Shown: in pieces, positions 15,637 through 27,051 of the stretch | How the letters are laid out: the number at the start of each line of letters is the position of its first letter | How positions within the stretch are numbered: the stretch's first letter is position 1 | Source: Anoxybacterium sp963668245 | GTDB lineage: Bacteria > Bacillota > Clostridia > Peptostreptococcales > Anaerovoracaceae | Length of the DNA stretch: 64,000 bases | Direction of reading: 5' to 3' | NCBI GenBank assembly: GCA_963668245.2 | Contig: OY764195.2 | Location: 2,046,001-2,110,000, forward strand | Notes under the pieces: generated by a model | What the model was told of the DNA's origin: nothing | Database searches by the model: none | The model's input: the letters and a program-made list of their open reading frames with translations, nothing else | Program-made: the position numbers and the translations under genes

Positions 15637-16068
15637 ATGAATTTGTCCCCAAAAACAAAAGTAATCCTAATCATGATTCTTGCACTTCTGTCTTTTTCTG
15701 GTTGCAGTGCAACCTCCAATGGAACTTCTGCTGCTTCTGCTTCTGATTCTGCTTATCATAAAATCACCGCTGAGGAAGCAAAGTCAATTATGGATGAGGG
15801 TGGGGAATATATTGTTGTTGATGTTCGAACTGCTGAAGAATATGACGAAAGTCACATCCCTGGCTCAATATTGATTCCAAATGAAACAATTGTTGATGAG
15901 CCCATAGAGTTACTCCAAGATAAAAATCAAAAAATACTAATTTACTGTCGCTCAGGCAATCGAAGTCATCAGGCAGCTCTAAAGCTTGTAGATATGGGGT
16001 ATACAGATATCTATGATTTTGGAGGCATTATAGACTGGCCGTATGAAACTATCTCTGAACAAAACTGA
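15637..16068 (+). CDS. rhodanese-like lipoprotein
   Basis: This protein of about 143 residues has a lipoprotein signal peptide (KTKVILIMILALLSFSGC; the lipobox Cys would be lipidated), a Ser/Ala-rich linker and a rhodanese domain (VDVRTAEEYDESHIPGSILI) with the active-site loop YCRSGNRS carrying the catalytic Cys. Rhodaneses transfer sulfane sulfur; this one should be anchored on the outer face of the membrane. The start is uncertain: the AAGGAG site at 15629-15634 is very close to ATG 15637 and better spaced for TTG 15643, which would shorten the protein by two residues. A strong hairpin follows downstream. Confidence 0.85.
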   Translation: MNLSPKTKVILIMILALLSFSGCSATSNGTSAASASDSAYHKITAEEAKSIMDEGGEYIVVDVRTAEEYDESHIPGSILIPNETIVDEPIELLQDKNQKILIYCRSGNRSHQAALKLVDMGYTDIYDFGGIIDWPYETISEQN

Positions 16069-16135
16069 TAGTAATTCTGGACGCAACTGATACTAATTTG
16101 TTTTTATAAACTTGTACAAATGAATCTAATAAACT

Positions 16136-16174
16136 AAAAAGCCTGAGAAGAAAATTTCCTCTCAGGCTTTTTTA
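16136..16174. terminator. bidirectional rho-independent terminator
   Basis: GCCTGAGA (16141-16148) pairs with TCTCAGGC (16160-16167) around a partly paired GAAA/TTTC centre, with five As before and seven Ts after. It can stop the rhodanese transcript from the left and the TRAP transcript from the right, separating convergent genes. Confidence 0.85.
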
Positions 16175-16208
16175 TAGGCCGCATGGTGAATGAGCCTTCC
16201 AAGAATGT

Positions 16209-17489
16209 TTATTTAAATAATGCAACAAATCCGTTTGTAAACCAAGGCCAGTATGTTACAAGAGCCAAAGGAATGCATAGAATCAACGTGAAGAGAATTG
16301 CATATTTTGATAATCTGTCCACCGATATTTTTGAAATAGCAGAAGCAACGAATAAAGTAGTTCCATACGGTGGTGTCACGTATCCAATCGCCAAGTTCAG
16401 AACGATAATAACACCAAATTGTAACGGCGTAATACCTACACTCTGAACTACTGGCAGGAAGATTGGAGAAAGAATGATAATCGCAGGAATATTGTCGATT
16501 AACATTCCAACAATCATCAAGAAAATATTAATGATAAAAAGAATAAGAATCGGATTGTTAGTAACGGATAGGATTCCTTCGCTAACCTTTTGCGGAACGT
16601 TTTCCAAGGTTAGGAATTTTGCCATCGCGCCAGAAAAACCTATGATAAATACTATGACGCCATTTAATACTGCGGCTTGATAAAATGATTCTTTTAATTT
16701 TTTAAGATCTAATTCTCTATATACAAATAAACCGACAATCAGTGAATATACAACGGCTACAACAGCAGACTCTGTTGGTGTAAAAATACCGGAATAAATA
16801 CCTCCAAGAATAATGATTGGTGCGAAAAGTGCCCAAATACCTTCTTTTAAGGTTACTGCGATATTTTTGATAGAAGGTCTTGTATCGCTTCCTTTATAGC
16901 CATGCTTTTTAGAAATAATGTAGCAGGCAACCATCAAAGCAACACACATTCCGATGCCAGCAGGGATACCTGCAAGGAATAAATCGCCAATGCTTACTCC
17001 AACTGTAACTCCATATACAACAAACGGGATGCTTGGTGGAATGATTACACCAATGGATCCAGCAGATGCAATCAATGTTGCACTAAATTCATCTCCATAC
17101 TTTTTTCGCTTCATTTCCGGAAGCATAAGGGATCCAACTGCAGATGTTGTAGCAGCACCAGAACCGGAAATGGCTCCAAAGAATGTGGCAGTCAAAACTG
17201 ACGCCATTCCAAGACCCCCAGTAATCCATCCGATAAATGCATCTGCAATATCGACTAATCTTCTAGCAACTCCACCAGCACTCATTAAAATTCCTGCTAA
17301 AATAAAAAACGGAATCGCAAGGAGTACGAATGAATCAATTCCAGTAAAAGCATTTTGCGCAACGATTCTGAGTGGGGTTGATGAAAAAACAATAAAAGTA
17401 ATAATAGTTGATGTAGCAATGGAATATCCAATTGGCAAACCAAGTGCAATTAAAAGCAGCATAACGCCAAACATTACTAAAATTTCCAT
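16209..17489 (-). CDS. dctM: TRAP transporter large permease subunit (DctM)
   Basis: This 426-residue, very hydrophobic protein has about 12 membrane segments and matches the DctM family throughout: MLLLIALGLPIGYSIATSTI, GIDSFVLLAIPFFILAGILM, the GAISGSGAATTSAVGSLMLP motif and IIPPSIPFVVYG. It uses an ion gradient to carry a substrate, usually an organic acid, delivered by the binding protein. It starts in the bases that end dctQ and is the last gene of a dctPQM operon. The substrate cannot be read from sequence; C4-dicarboxylates, sialic acid, keto acids and others are possible. Confidence 0.95.
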   Translation of the reverse strand: MEILVMFGVMLLLIALGLPIGYSIATSTIITFIVFSSTPLRIVAQNAFTGIDSFVLLAIPFFILAGILMSAGGVARRLVDIADAFIGWITGGLGMASVLTATFFGAISGSGAATTSAVGSLMLPEMKRKKYGDEFSATLIASAGSIGVIIPPSIPFVVYGVTVGVSIGDLFLAGIPAGIGMCVALMVACYIISKKHGYKGSDTRPSIKNIAVTLKEGIWALFAPIIILGGIYSGIFTPTESAVVAVVYSLIVGLFVYRELDLKKLKESFYQAAVLNGVIVFIIGFSGAMAKFLTLENVPQKVSEGILSVTNNPILILFIINIFLMIVGMLIDNIPAIIILSPIFLPVVQSVGITPLQFGVIIVLNLAIGYVTPPYGTTLFVASAISKISVDRLSKYAILFTLILCIPLALVTYWPWFTNGFVALFK

Positions 17490-18010
17490 TAGTTAGCCAC
17501 CTCGCTTTCTATGTTTGCTTTGCCAAATAATGATTGGATACTAACGATGATTTTTACAATTAAACGAATACCTACGACGGCACTGCATGCTGGTATGGAT
17601 AAGTAGCCAAGCCATACAGGAAGCCTCATGGCAGGTGTGAGTACATGAAGATCCATTTGAGCTAGAACAACTTCTAGGCCGTTATAAGCTACGATTGCAG
17701 TAGTTGTTAACCAAATGAGAGATACTATAATGGATACAACCTCATTGGATTTTTTCAATCCTTTTTTGAGAAGGGCAGTTGATAATAGTTCGACCTTTAG
17801 ATGTTCTCCATCTTTTAAGCCAGCACTTACCCCGATCCAAGAGAACCATACAAACAAATATCTTGCAAACTCTTCGGACCAAGACAAGGAATTGTTAAAT
17901 ACATATCGCATAATTACCTGAGTAAAAATAACAATTACCATAACAGCCAGTGCTGCAATCAATGCACCTGATTCAAATTTATTGAATATTTTTCCTATCT
18001 TACTTACCAA
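17489..18010 (-). CDS. dctQ: TRAP transporter small permease subunit (DctQ)
   Basis: This 173-residue protein has four membrane segments. The DctQ signature RYVFNNSLSWSEEFARYLFV followed by WFSWIGVSAGLK is complete. It pairs with DctM to form the membrane complex. Translation begins at TTG with GGAGG 8 bases upstream. The stop overlaps the dctM start by one base. It follows dctP after a 126-base gap that contains a long stem-loop. Confidence 0.93.
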   Translation of the reverse strand: MVSKIGKIFNKFESGALIAALAVMVIVIFTQVIMRYVFNNSLSWSEEFARYLFVWFSWIGVSAGLKDGEHLKVELLSTALLKKGLKKSNEVVSIIVSLIWLTTTAIVAYNGLEVVLAQMDLHVLTPAMRLPVWLGYLSIPACSAVVGIRLIVKIIVSIQSLFGKANIESEVAN

Positions 18011-18044
18011 TGTATTTACCTCCCCAGCAAGTTTCTCTTAGATC

Positions 18045-18106
18045 CTCATACCGATGGAACCAGAGTTACAATAGTATTGAAACTCTGGTGCTCCATCAGT
18101 GATGAG
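18045..18106 (-). ncRNA. intercistronic stem-loop between dctP and dctQ
   Basis: On the minus strand the arms CTCAT, GATGGA and ACCAGAGTT pair with AACTCTGGT, (T)CCATC and ATGAG around an 11-13-base loop, over 62 bases in total. No T-run follows, so it is not a simple terminator. Such hairpins often protect the upstream binding-protein mRNA from 3' decay and give more binding protein than permease. Confidence 0.65.
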
Positions 18107-18136
18107 AAAAGAAAAAGAATGTACTTGCTGTTCTAA

Positions 18137-19150
18137 TTATAGTCCAGCAGCTTCAAATACTTTAGAGTCAATTTGATCTCTATAGCCATCTACTACGGAC
18201 TTAGTTGCTTCTGTCATTTGAGCGGTAAATTCTGCGGAAGGAGTGTCAATCTGCATGCCAGCAGCTTCCATTACTTCCATTGCTTTATCATCAACTTGTA
18301 CAGCGATTTCTCTTTGTTCAGTAGTTGTTTTTGCAACTGCATCTAAAACTACCTGCTGTAAATCTTCAGGAAGACCATCAAAGAAATCTTGATTGATGAA
18401 AGTTACCATCTGTAATGCTGTGTGATTTGTCAATGTGCAATATTTTGCAACTTCTTGGAAATTTCCATCTTGAACATAGATAACAGATGTATCAACGCCA
18501 TCAATGGTACCTTGTTGAAGCGCGGTATAAACTTCACTAAAGGACATTGGGATTGGGTTGTCGCCAAGCGCTTTGTGTGTGTCGATCATTAATGTGGATT
18601 CACCAACACGACATTTGATTCCATTTAAGTCAGCCATAGAAAGGATTGGTCTTTTTGTGTTGGAAATCGCTCTGAATCCACCATCAAAATAATTCAGTAC
18701 TTTAACATGAATAGAAGTCGTTTCGTCTGCTAAGATAGTTCCAAGGTCACCATCAACTTTGGCAGCCCAATCAGCTCTATCTTTAAACACGAATGGAAGG
18801 TCAAAAATGTTCCAATCAGGAAGATATGTTGTGAAAAGAGAAGACATCGCCATTCCGGCTTCAAGATTGCCCATGGTTACGCTTTCAAGAATTTCTCTTT
18901 CGCCACCCATTGAACCACTACCAAGAACTTCAACTGCGATTCTTCCATCACTTCCTTCTTCAACATATTTTTTGAAGAGTTGTACACCTTGTGCGCAAGC
19001 AGTAAATTCATTTTCAATGTGTGCAAAACGGATTGTGTATTCTGGTCCATCTCCAGATTCGGAACTTGCAGATTCACTGCCACCACCACAGGCAGTCATC
19101 ATGGAGAGTGCCAATACCACACATAAAATAATTGCTAAAAATTTCTTCAT
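18137..19150 (-). CDS. dctP: TRAP transporter substrate-binding lipoprotein (DctP)
   Basis: This 337-residue protein has a lipoprotein signal peptide (MKKFLAIILCVVLALSMMTA then C, followed by GGGSESAS). The mature part is a DctP/SBP family 7 protein: YTIRFAHIENEFTACAQGVQ, the long helix region, CRVGESTLMIDTHKALGDNP with the conserved Arg that contacts substrate carboxylates, and VYTALQQGTIDGVDTSVIYV. It captures the ligand outside the membrane and delivers it to DctQM. It is the first gene of the operon and follows AAGGAG. The conserved Arg suggests an acid substrate. Confidence 0.94.
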   Translation of the reverse strand: MKKFLAIILCVVLALSMMTACGGGSESASSESGDGPEYTIRFAHIENEFTACAQGVQLFKKYVEEGSDGRIAVEVLGSGSMGGEREILESVTMGNLEAGMAMSSLFTTYLPDWNIFDLPFVFKDRADWAAKVDGDLGTILADETTSIHVKVLNYFDGGFRAISNTKRPILSMADLNGIKCRVGESTLMIDTHKALGDNPIPMSFSEVYTALQQGTIDGVDTSVIYVQDGNFQEVAKYCTLTNHTALQMVTFINQDFFDGLPEDLQQVVLDAVAKTTTEQREIAVQVDDKAMEVMEAAGMQIDTPSAEFTAQMTEATKSVVDGYRDQIDSKVFEAAGL

Positions 19151-19226
19151 TTCTTAACTCCTTTCAGCGTGAGAAAAAATCATCCCCTATGGGATTTTGT
19201 TCTTTTATATTGCATATTTGATGCCA

Positions 19227-19243
19227 ATTCGAAATATTCGAAT
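19227..19243. promoter_or_regulatory. inverted repeat in the dctP 5' region (operator candidate)
   Basis: ATTCGAA-ATA-TTCGAAT is a perfect 7-bp inverted repeat with a 3-base centre, 77 bases upstream of the dctP start. Its size fits a dimeric regulator site. No regulator gene is adjacent, so the binder is unknown. Confidence 0.4.
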
Positions 19244-19290
19244 AATTGTCGCAATTCTTCATAAGCAAAAAATGTTGAAAACACGAAGAT

Positions 19291-19319
19291 ATGATACGAA
19301 TAAAAAAATATATTGTTTA
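19291..19319 (-). promoter_or_regulatory. possible promoter of the TRAP operon
   Basis: On the minus strand TAAACA (19319-19314), a 17-base spacer and TATCAT (19296-19291) lie upstream of dctP. The -35 is only a 4 of 6 match, so this is tentative. Confidence 0.4.
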
Positions 19320-19460
19320 TTATAATAAGAAATCAATCACCATAAAATGAAAATTTGTTCCAAAAATTCAGAAAAAAACGAGAAATATTTTTCATCGACT
19401 GGTCAAAAATTTCACAATATACTTTACAGTTGGGAAATTTATTGCATCATTTTCTTATTT

Positions 19461-19508
19461 CCTTCAATCTTCATTTCCTTCAATCTTCATTTCCTTCAAT
19501 CTTCATTT
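19461..19508. repeat. three perfect 16-bp tandem repeats
   Basis: CCTTCAATCTTCATTT occurs three times without a mismatch at 19461, 19477 and 19493. The array ends just before a TATAAT at 19513-19518 that could serve the NUDIX gene, so the repeats lie where a -35 element would be. The rest of the 19151-19517 gap is AT-rich and carries the dctP promoter and operator candidates. Confidence 0.85.
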
Positions 19509-19595
19509 TGATATATAATGAGTAGATATCAGTATGGGGGTTATTGTCGTGGTTTTGTAAGTTGTTTCATAAAAGGTAAAGGACAGGGGAAAGAA

Positions 19596-20153
19596 ATGGA
19601 AATGTTAGATATCGTCGATGAAAGTGGTCAACCAACCGGAACGACAGTTGAACGTAAAAAAGCGCATGAATTGGGTATTTTACATCGTACTTCACACGTA
19701 TGGATTTTGCGGAAGGAGAAAGACCGCATTGAAGTGTTGTTACAAAAAAGAAGCTTTATTAAAGATTCTTTTCCAGGATGTCTGGATATTTCAAGTGCTG
19801 GTCATATTCCGGCAGGCTCTGATTATAAAGAATCGGCAATCAGAGAGCTGCAAGAAGAGTTGGGGATTGTGGCAAAACAAGATGAATTAATTCTGTGTGG
19901 TCAAAGGCGGTTTTGGCTTGAAAAAAATTTCCATGGAAAAGATTTTTTTGACAACCAAATTAGTAATATATATATTCTAAATCGTAATATGGAAGTAGAT
20001 GAATTTATCATACAGAAAGAAGAAATTGACTTGGTACGATGGGTGGAATATGAGAAGTGCATCGACTTAGTAAAGAATAACAAAGAACTGAATTGTATTT
20101 GGCTTGAGGAATTAGAAATGCTCAAAGAGAAAATGGATACTGTATTGGTATAA
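19596..20153 (+). CDS. NUDIX hydrolase of the IPP-isomerase/YfcD-like group
   Basis: This 185-residue protein opens with MEMLDIVDESGQPTGTTVER, then LHRTSHVWIL, then a NUDIX box within AGHIPAGSDYKESAIRELQE followed by ELGI. In that box the first conserved Glu is a Ser, as often in this subgroup, while REL-x-EE-x-GI is intact, so metal binding is plausible. Such enzymes hydrolyse nucleoside diphosphate derivatives or related pyrophosphates; the exact substrate is unknown. The start at 19596, behind AGGGGAAAG, is chosen over an in-frame ATG at 19518 that lacks a ribosome-binding site and would add 26 residues unlike the family. Confidence 0.82.
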   Translation: MEMLDIVDESGQPTGTTVERKKAHELGILHRTSHVWILRKEKDRIEVLLQKRSFIKDSFPGCLDISSAGHIPAGSDYKESAIRELQEELGIVAKQDELILCGQRRFWLEKNFHGKDFFDNQISNIYILNRNMEVDEFIIQKEEIDLVRWVEYEKCIDLVKNNKELNCIWLEELEMLKEKMDTVLV

Positions 20154-20287
20154 TTGTTCTGAAATTAACGATTGTCTAAAATTGTATATATAATGTAGAT
20201 AAAAGTTGCAAATGAGGTGAAAACAGATTGGATTTATTCTGATGATTTTCGTCAGTGAGAAAAAACAAAAATTAATGGGAAAAATCG

Positions 20288-20316
20288 TTGACATAAGTAT
20301 CTATCTTTGGTACTAT
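20288..20316 (+). promoter_or_regulatory. rRNA promoter P1
   Basis: TTGACA (20288-20293), a 17-base spacer and TACTAT (20311-20316), preceded by an A-rich stretch that could act as an UP element. Confidence 0.75.
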
Positions 20317-20411
20317 CATAAAGCACCTTTCAAACAAGCAAACATGCTGAAATGAAAGGAACCCGAAAAGAAGGACTTCGAAAGAAGCTGAAAAAAACTT
20401 CAAAATAAGGG

Positions 20412-20440
20412 TTGACAAGAAAGCGTTGATGCGGTATGAT
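20412..20440 (+). promoter_or_regulatory. rRNA promoter P2
   Basis: TTGACA (20412-20417), a 17-base spacer and TATGAT (20435-20440), 124 bases after P1. Tandem strong promoters are typical of Firmicutes rRNA operons. An A-rich tract lies just upstream of the -35. Confidence 0.8.
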
Positions 20441-20829
20441 ATAAAAGTTCGCTAAACGCGGATGCTTCGGAAATAAACTGAAGAAGCAGGATGGAAAGAT
20501 TTTGCTCGATTCATCCAGAACCTGCCAAATGCGCAGGTCCATGAACCTTGATAACTCCATAGTGCAGAAATTTAGTCAAAGAGAAACTTGAATGTTTCTC
20601 GGAAAACTAAAGTACAAAAGCAATCAGCAATGATTGGTAAGACAAGCAAATGCAAATTTGTGAGTCAACGTACAATTCTGAAAAAACAATAATTCTAGGA
20701 TTTGCAATTGCAAAGAATAGAACAAAGCTAAAACGCAAAGCGTTTCAGCTTGAGTCATTTTATGGCAAACTTGATTTAACATTCTGTCCAAAGAGAGAAG
20801 CAATTTTCTCGACAGAATTTAGATACCAT
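20441..20829 (+). other. rRNA operon 5' leader with stem-loops and the 16S processing arm
   Basis: This transcribed leader has no protein gene. Stems include GAGAAAC/GTTTCTC (20581-20600), AAGCT-AAACGC/GCGTTT-AGCTT (20725-20751), the 14-base palindrome TTTGCAATTGCAAA (20701-20714) and ATTCTGTC/GACAGAAT (20781-20818). The arm at 20553-20574 is complementary, with one gap, to 22361-22381 just after 16S, so together they form the long helix that encloses the 16S precursor and is normally cut by RNase III. Confidence 0.7.
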
Positions 20830-22355
<1,526 letters not shown>

Positions 22356-22360
22356 AGACT

Positions 22361-22381
22361 TAAATTTCTGCACTATGAGTT
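22361..22381 (+). other. 3' arm of the 16S processing stem
   Basis: TAAATTTCTGCACTATGAGTT pairs with the leader arm 20553-20574 with a single unpaired base, closing a helix around the 16S precursor. Confidence 0.65.
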
Positions 22382-22388
22382 AATATAT

Positions 22389-22465
<77 letters not shown>

Positions 22466-22740
22466 CTTTACAGGAAGTGTAAAGCAAAGGGTGTTTGTTT
22501 TAGTGTCTAGAGCAAATACAGAATGTACCTTGAAAACTGAACAATGAAAACAAATTACAACGAAATCGAAGTGCACTTGTTTCGAAAGAAGCAAGGCAAA
22601 AAAGTTAAATAAACTAAGTAGAGTCTTAAAGGCAATGCTTAAGGGTTTAACTATGATTTCAACCGAGAAACCAGAAAAATTACAGAGTTAATTAACAATG
22701 TAAAACCATAAAGTTGTCAACGCAGACAACAATCACTTTT
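22466..22740 (+). other. tRNA-Ile to 23S spacer with the 23S processing arm
   Basis: No protein gene is present. The arm at about 22523-22555 (from ATGTACC through AACAATGAAAAC) is largely complementary to 25647-25681 after 23S, giving the processing helix of the 23S precursor. Confidence 0.65.
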
Positions 22741-25635
<2,895 letters not shown>

Positions 25636-25823
25636 TGGTTTCAAGAAATTCCGTTTTCATTGTTCTGTTTTGAGGGTACATAACCTCAACAATTAAATAC
25701 ATGCGCTGAATTTTTCCAATAGAGCAAAGAGCGCTGACTGAGATTGAATAAAATGTACTTATGTACATGTATGAGATAGAAGGAAGCAGCAACATAGCAA
25801 TATTGAAAAAAGGCAAGCATAAA
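25636..25823 (+). other. 23S-5S spacer with the 3' arm of the 23S processing stem
   Basis: Bases 25647-25681 are complementary to the arm before 23S. The rest holds no recognisable gene. A short reading frame runs from here into the 5S gene but has no coding support. Confidence 0.6.
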
Positions 25824-25940
25824 TCCGGTGATTATAGCGGAGAGGATACACCTGTTCCCATCTCGAACACAGTAGTTAAGCTCTCTAGCGCTGATGATAC
25901 TTGGCGGGCAGCTGCCTGGGAAAGTAGGACATCGCCGGTT
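25824..25940 (+). rRNA. rrf: 5S ribosomal RNA
   Basis: About 117 bases: TCCGGTGATTATAGCGGAGA at the 5' end, the conserved CACCTGTTCCCATCTCGAAC, GTTAAGCTC, and a 3' end GACATCGCCGG that pairs with the 5' end. Confidence 0.96.
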
Positions 25941-25946
25941 TTTTAT

Positions 25947-26021
25947 GGCTCCATGGTCAAGCGGTCAAGACACCGCCCTTTCACGGCGGTAACCCGGGTT
26001 CGATTCCCGGTGGAGTCACCA
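25947..26021 (+). tRNA. tRNA-Glu (anticodon TTC)
   Basis: This 75-base tRNA lies seven bases after 5S. Acceptor GGCTCCA pairs with TGGAGTC including one G-T pair, the anticodon loop CTTTCAC contains TTC, the T-arm is CGGGTTCGATTCCCG and the CCA end is encoded. It is the last gene of the rRNA operon. Confidence 0.97.
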
Positions 26022-26025
26022 AAAG

Positions 26026-26057
26026 CAACACACCTACGATGATAGGTGTGTTTTTAT
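26026..26057 (+). terminator. rRNA operon terminator
   Basis: AACACACCTA (26027-26036) pairs with TAGGTGTGTT (26043-26052) around CGATGA and is followed by TTTT-A-TTTTG. It ends the rRNA-tRNA transcript. Confidence 0.85.
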
Positions 26058-26130
26058 TTTGTTAGACAATTGAAGCAATAAGGATAATATCTTATGATAA
26101 AGGATGTTCTAATAACAGTGCTTTTAATGT

Positions 26131-26138
26131 GTATGATG
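26131..26138 (+). repeat. left target-site duplication of the IS66-family element
   Basis: GTATGATG directly precedes the left terminal repeat and is repeated directly after the right one at 28728-28735. Eight bases is the duplication size characteristic of IS66 elements. Confidence 0.92.
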
Positions 26139-26255
26139 GTAAACGGTAAACCAGCCGTACATGGAACTAAAACTTAAAATATGAGATACTAATCCAAAGG
26201 ACTTGAAAAACTTGTAATAGTTTTTCGAGTAGGAATATATGTTGGAGGCAGTATC

Positions 26256-26622
26256 ATGAATGTTACAAAAGTTAAGAATCAAATGCGAATGCAAGAATGG
26301 GCGAAATTAGTGGAGGCTCGCGAGGAAAGCGGACTAAGTATCAAACAATGGTGTAAGCAGAATGATTTACAAGAAGCTCAATATTACTACTATCTTCGCA
26401 AGCTACGACTAGCTGCTTGCGAAAACCTTCCAGTAGAAACATCAAAAGATTTGCAATTTGCAATTTGCACTTGTTCCCAATCCCGTCCGAGATATTAGTT
26501 CGGTATCTTCAGAAAAAAGCAATATTAAGATTACTTTTCCTAGTGCAATTGTGGAAATCGGTCAGGAAGCAGATGAGGCACAAATCAGATTGACATTGGA
26601 GGTGTTGCTTCGTGCTCAATGA
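26256..26622 (+). pseudogene. tnpA: IS66 accessory protein TnpA, frameshifted by a heptamer repeat
   Basis: The 5' part encodes the TnpA-type helix-turn-helix (WAKLVEAREESGLSIKQWCK then QNDLQEAQYYYYLRKLRL). After DLQFA the frame runs into a stop at 26496-26498. The proper C-terminus (VPNPVRDISSVSSEKSNIKI then TFPSAIVEIG, to LLRAQ at 26620) continues in another frame. The break is at three tandem copies of ATTTGCA (26449-26469); with two copies the reading would be DLQFALVPNPV in one frame. The tail overlaps the tnpB start, as in intact elements. Confidence 0.85.
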
Positions 26623-26971
26623 CGCAGTTGAATTTGAGCAGGTATACATTGCATGTGGATATACAGATCTTCGATATGGCATAGATGGTCTTGCAACGCT
26701 AGTGAAAAACAAGTTTGAACTTGATCCTTTCCAAATGAATACGCTTTTTCTTTTCTGTGGTCGAAAAAAGGACAGGATGAAAGGACTTCTTTGGGAGGGG
26801 GATGGATTTCTTCTCCTATACAAAAGATTGGAGTCTGGAAAATTCCAGTGGCCACGCACAGCAGATGAGGTTAGGGAAATGACGCATCAACAATATCGGT
26901 GGCTTATGGAGGGTCTCACAATTGAACCTCGAAACACGGTACAAAAGACATCCCCAGTATATCCTTCATAA
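26612..26971 (+). CDS. tnpB: IS66 family accessory protein TnpB
   Basis: This 119-residue protein matches the IS66 Orf2/TnpB family from end to end: VYIACGYTDLRYGIDGLATL, FCGRKKDRMKGLLWEGDGFL, LLYKRLESGKFQWPR. It is needed for transposition along with TnpA and TnpC. Translation starts at GTG inside the last codons of tnpA, eleven bases before its stop, so its synthesis may be coupled to tnpA and affected by the tnpA frameshift. Confidence 0.93.
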   Translation: MLNDAVEFEQVYIACGYTDLRYGIDGLATLVKNKFELDPFQMNTLFLFCGRKKDRMKGLLWEGDGFLLLYKRLESGKFQWPRTADEVREMTHQQYRWLMEGLTIEPRNTVQKTSPVYPS

Positions 26972-27051
26972 CAGGAAGCCTCTACTTCTAAAAGAATAGA
27001 AACAGCTAGAAATGGCTTTAAATCAATGGGTTTTCATGATATAATAAAGTC

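Noticed and set aside
16183..19157. Plus-strand open frames opposite the TRAP genes (for example 16954-17496, 18759-19157)
   Set aside because: They are antisense shadows of dctM and dctP, which have complete family motifs on the minus strand.
19461..19508. Possible CRISPR array
   Set aside because: The three units are directly contiguous with no spacers, are only 16 bases long, and no cas genes are present.
19518..19595. 26-codon N-terminal extension of the NUDIX protein
   Set aside because: The first ATG overlaps a TATAAT, has no ribosome-binding site, and the added residues do not resemble the family.
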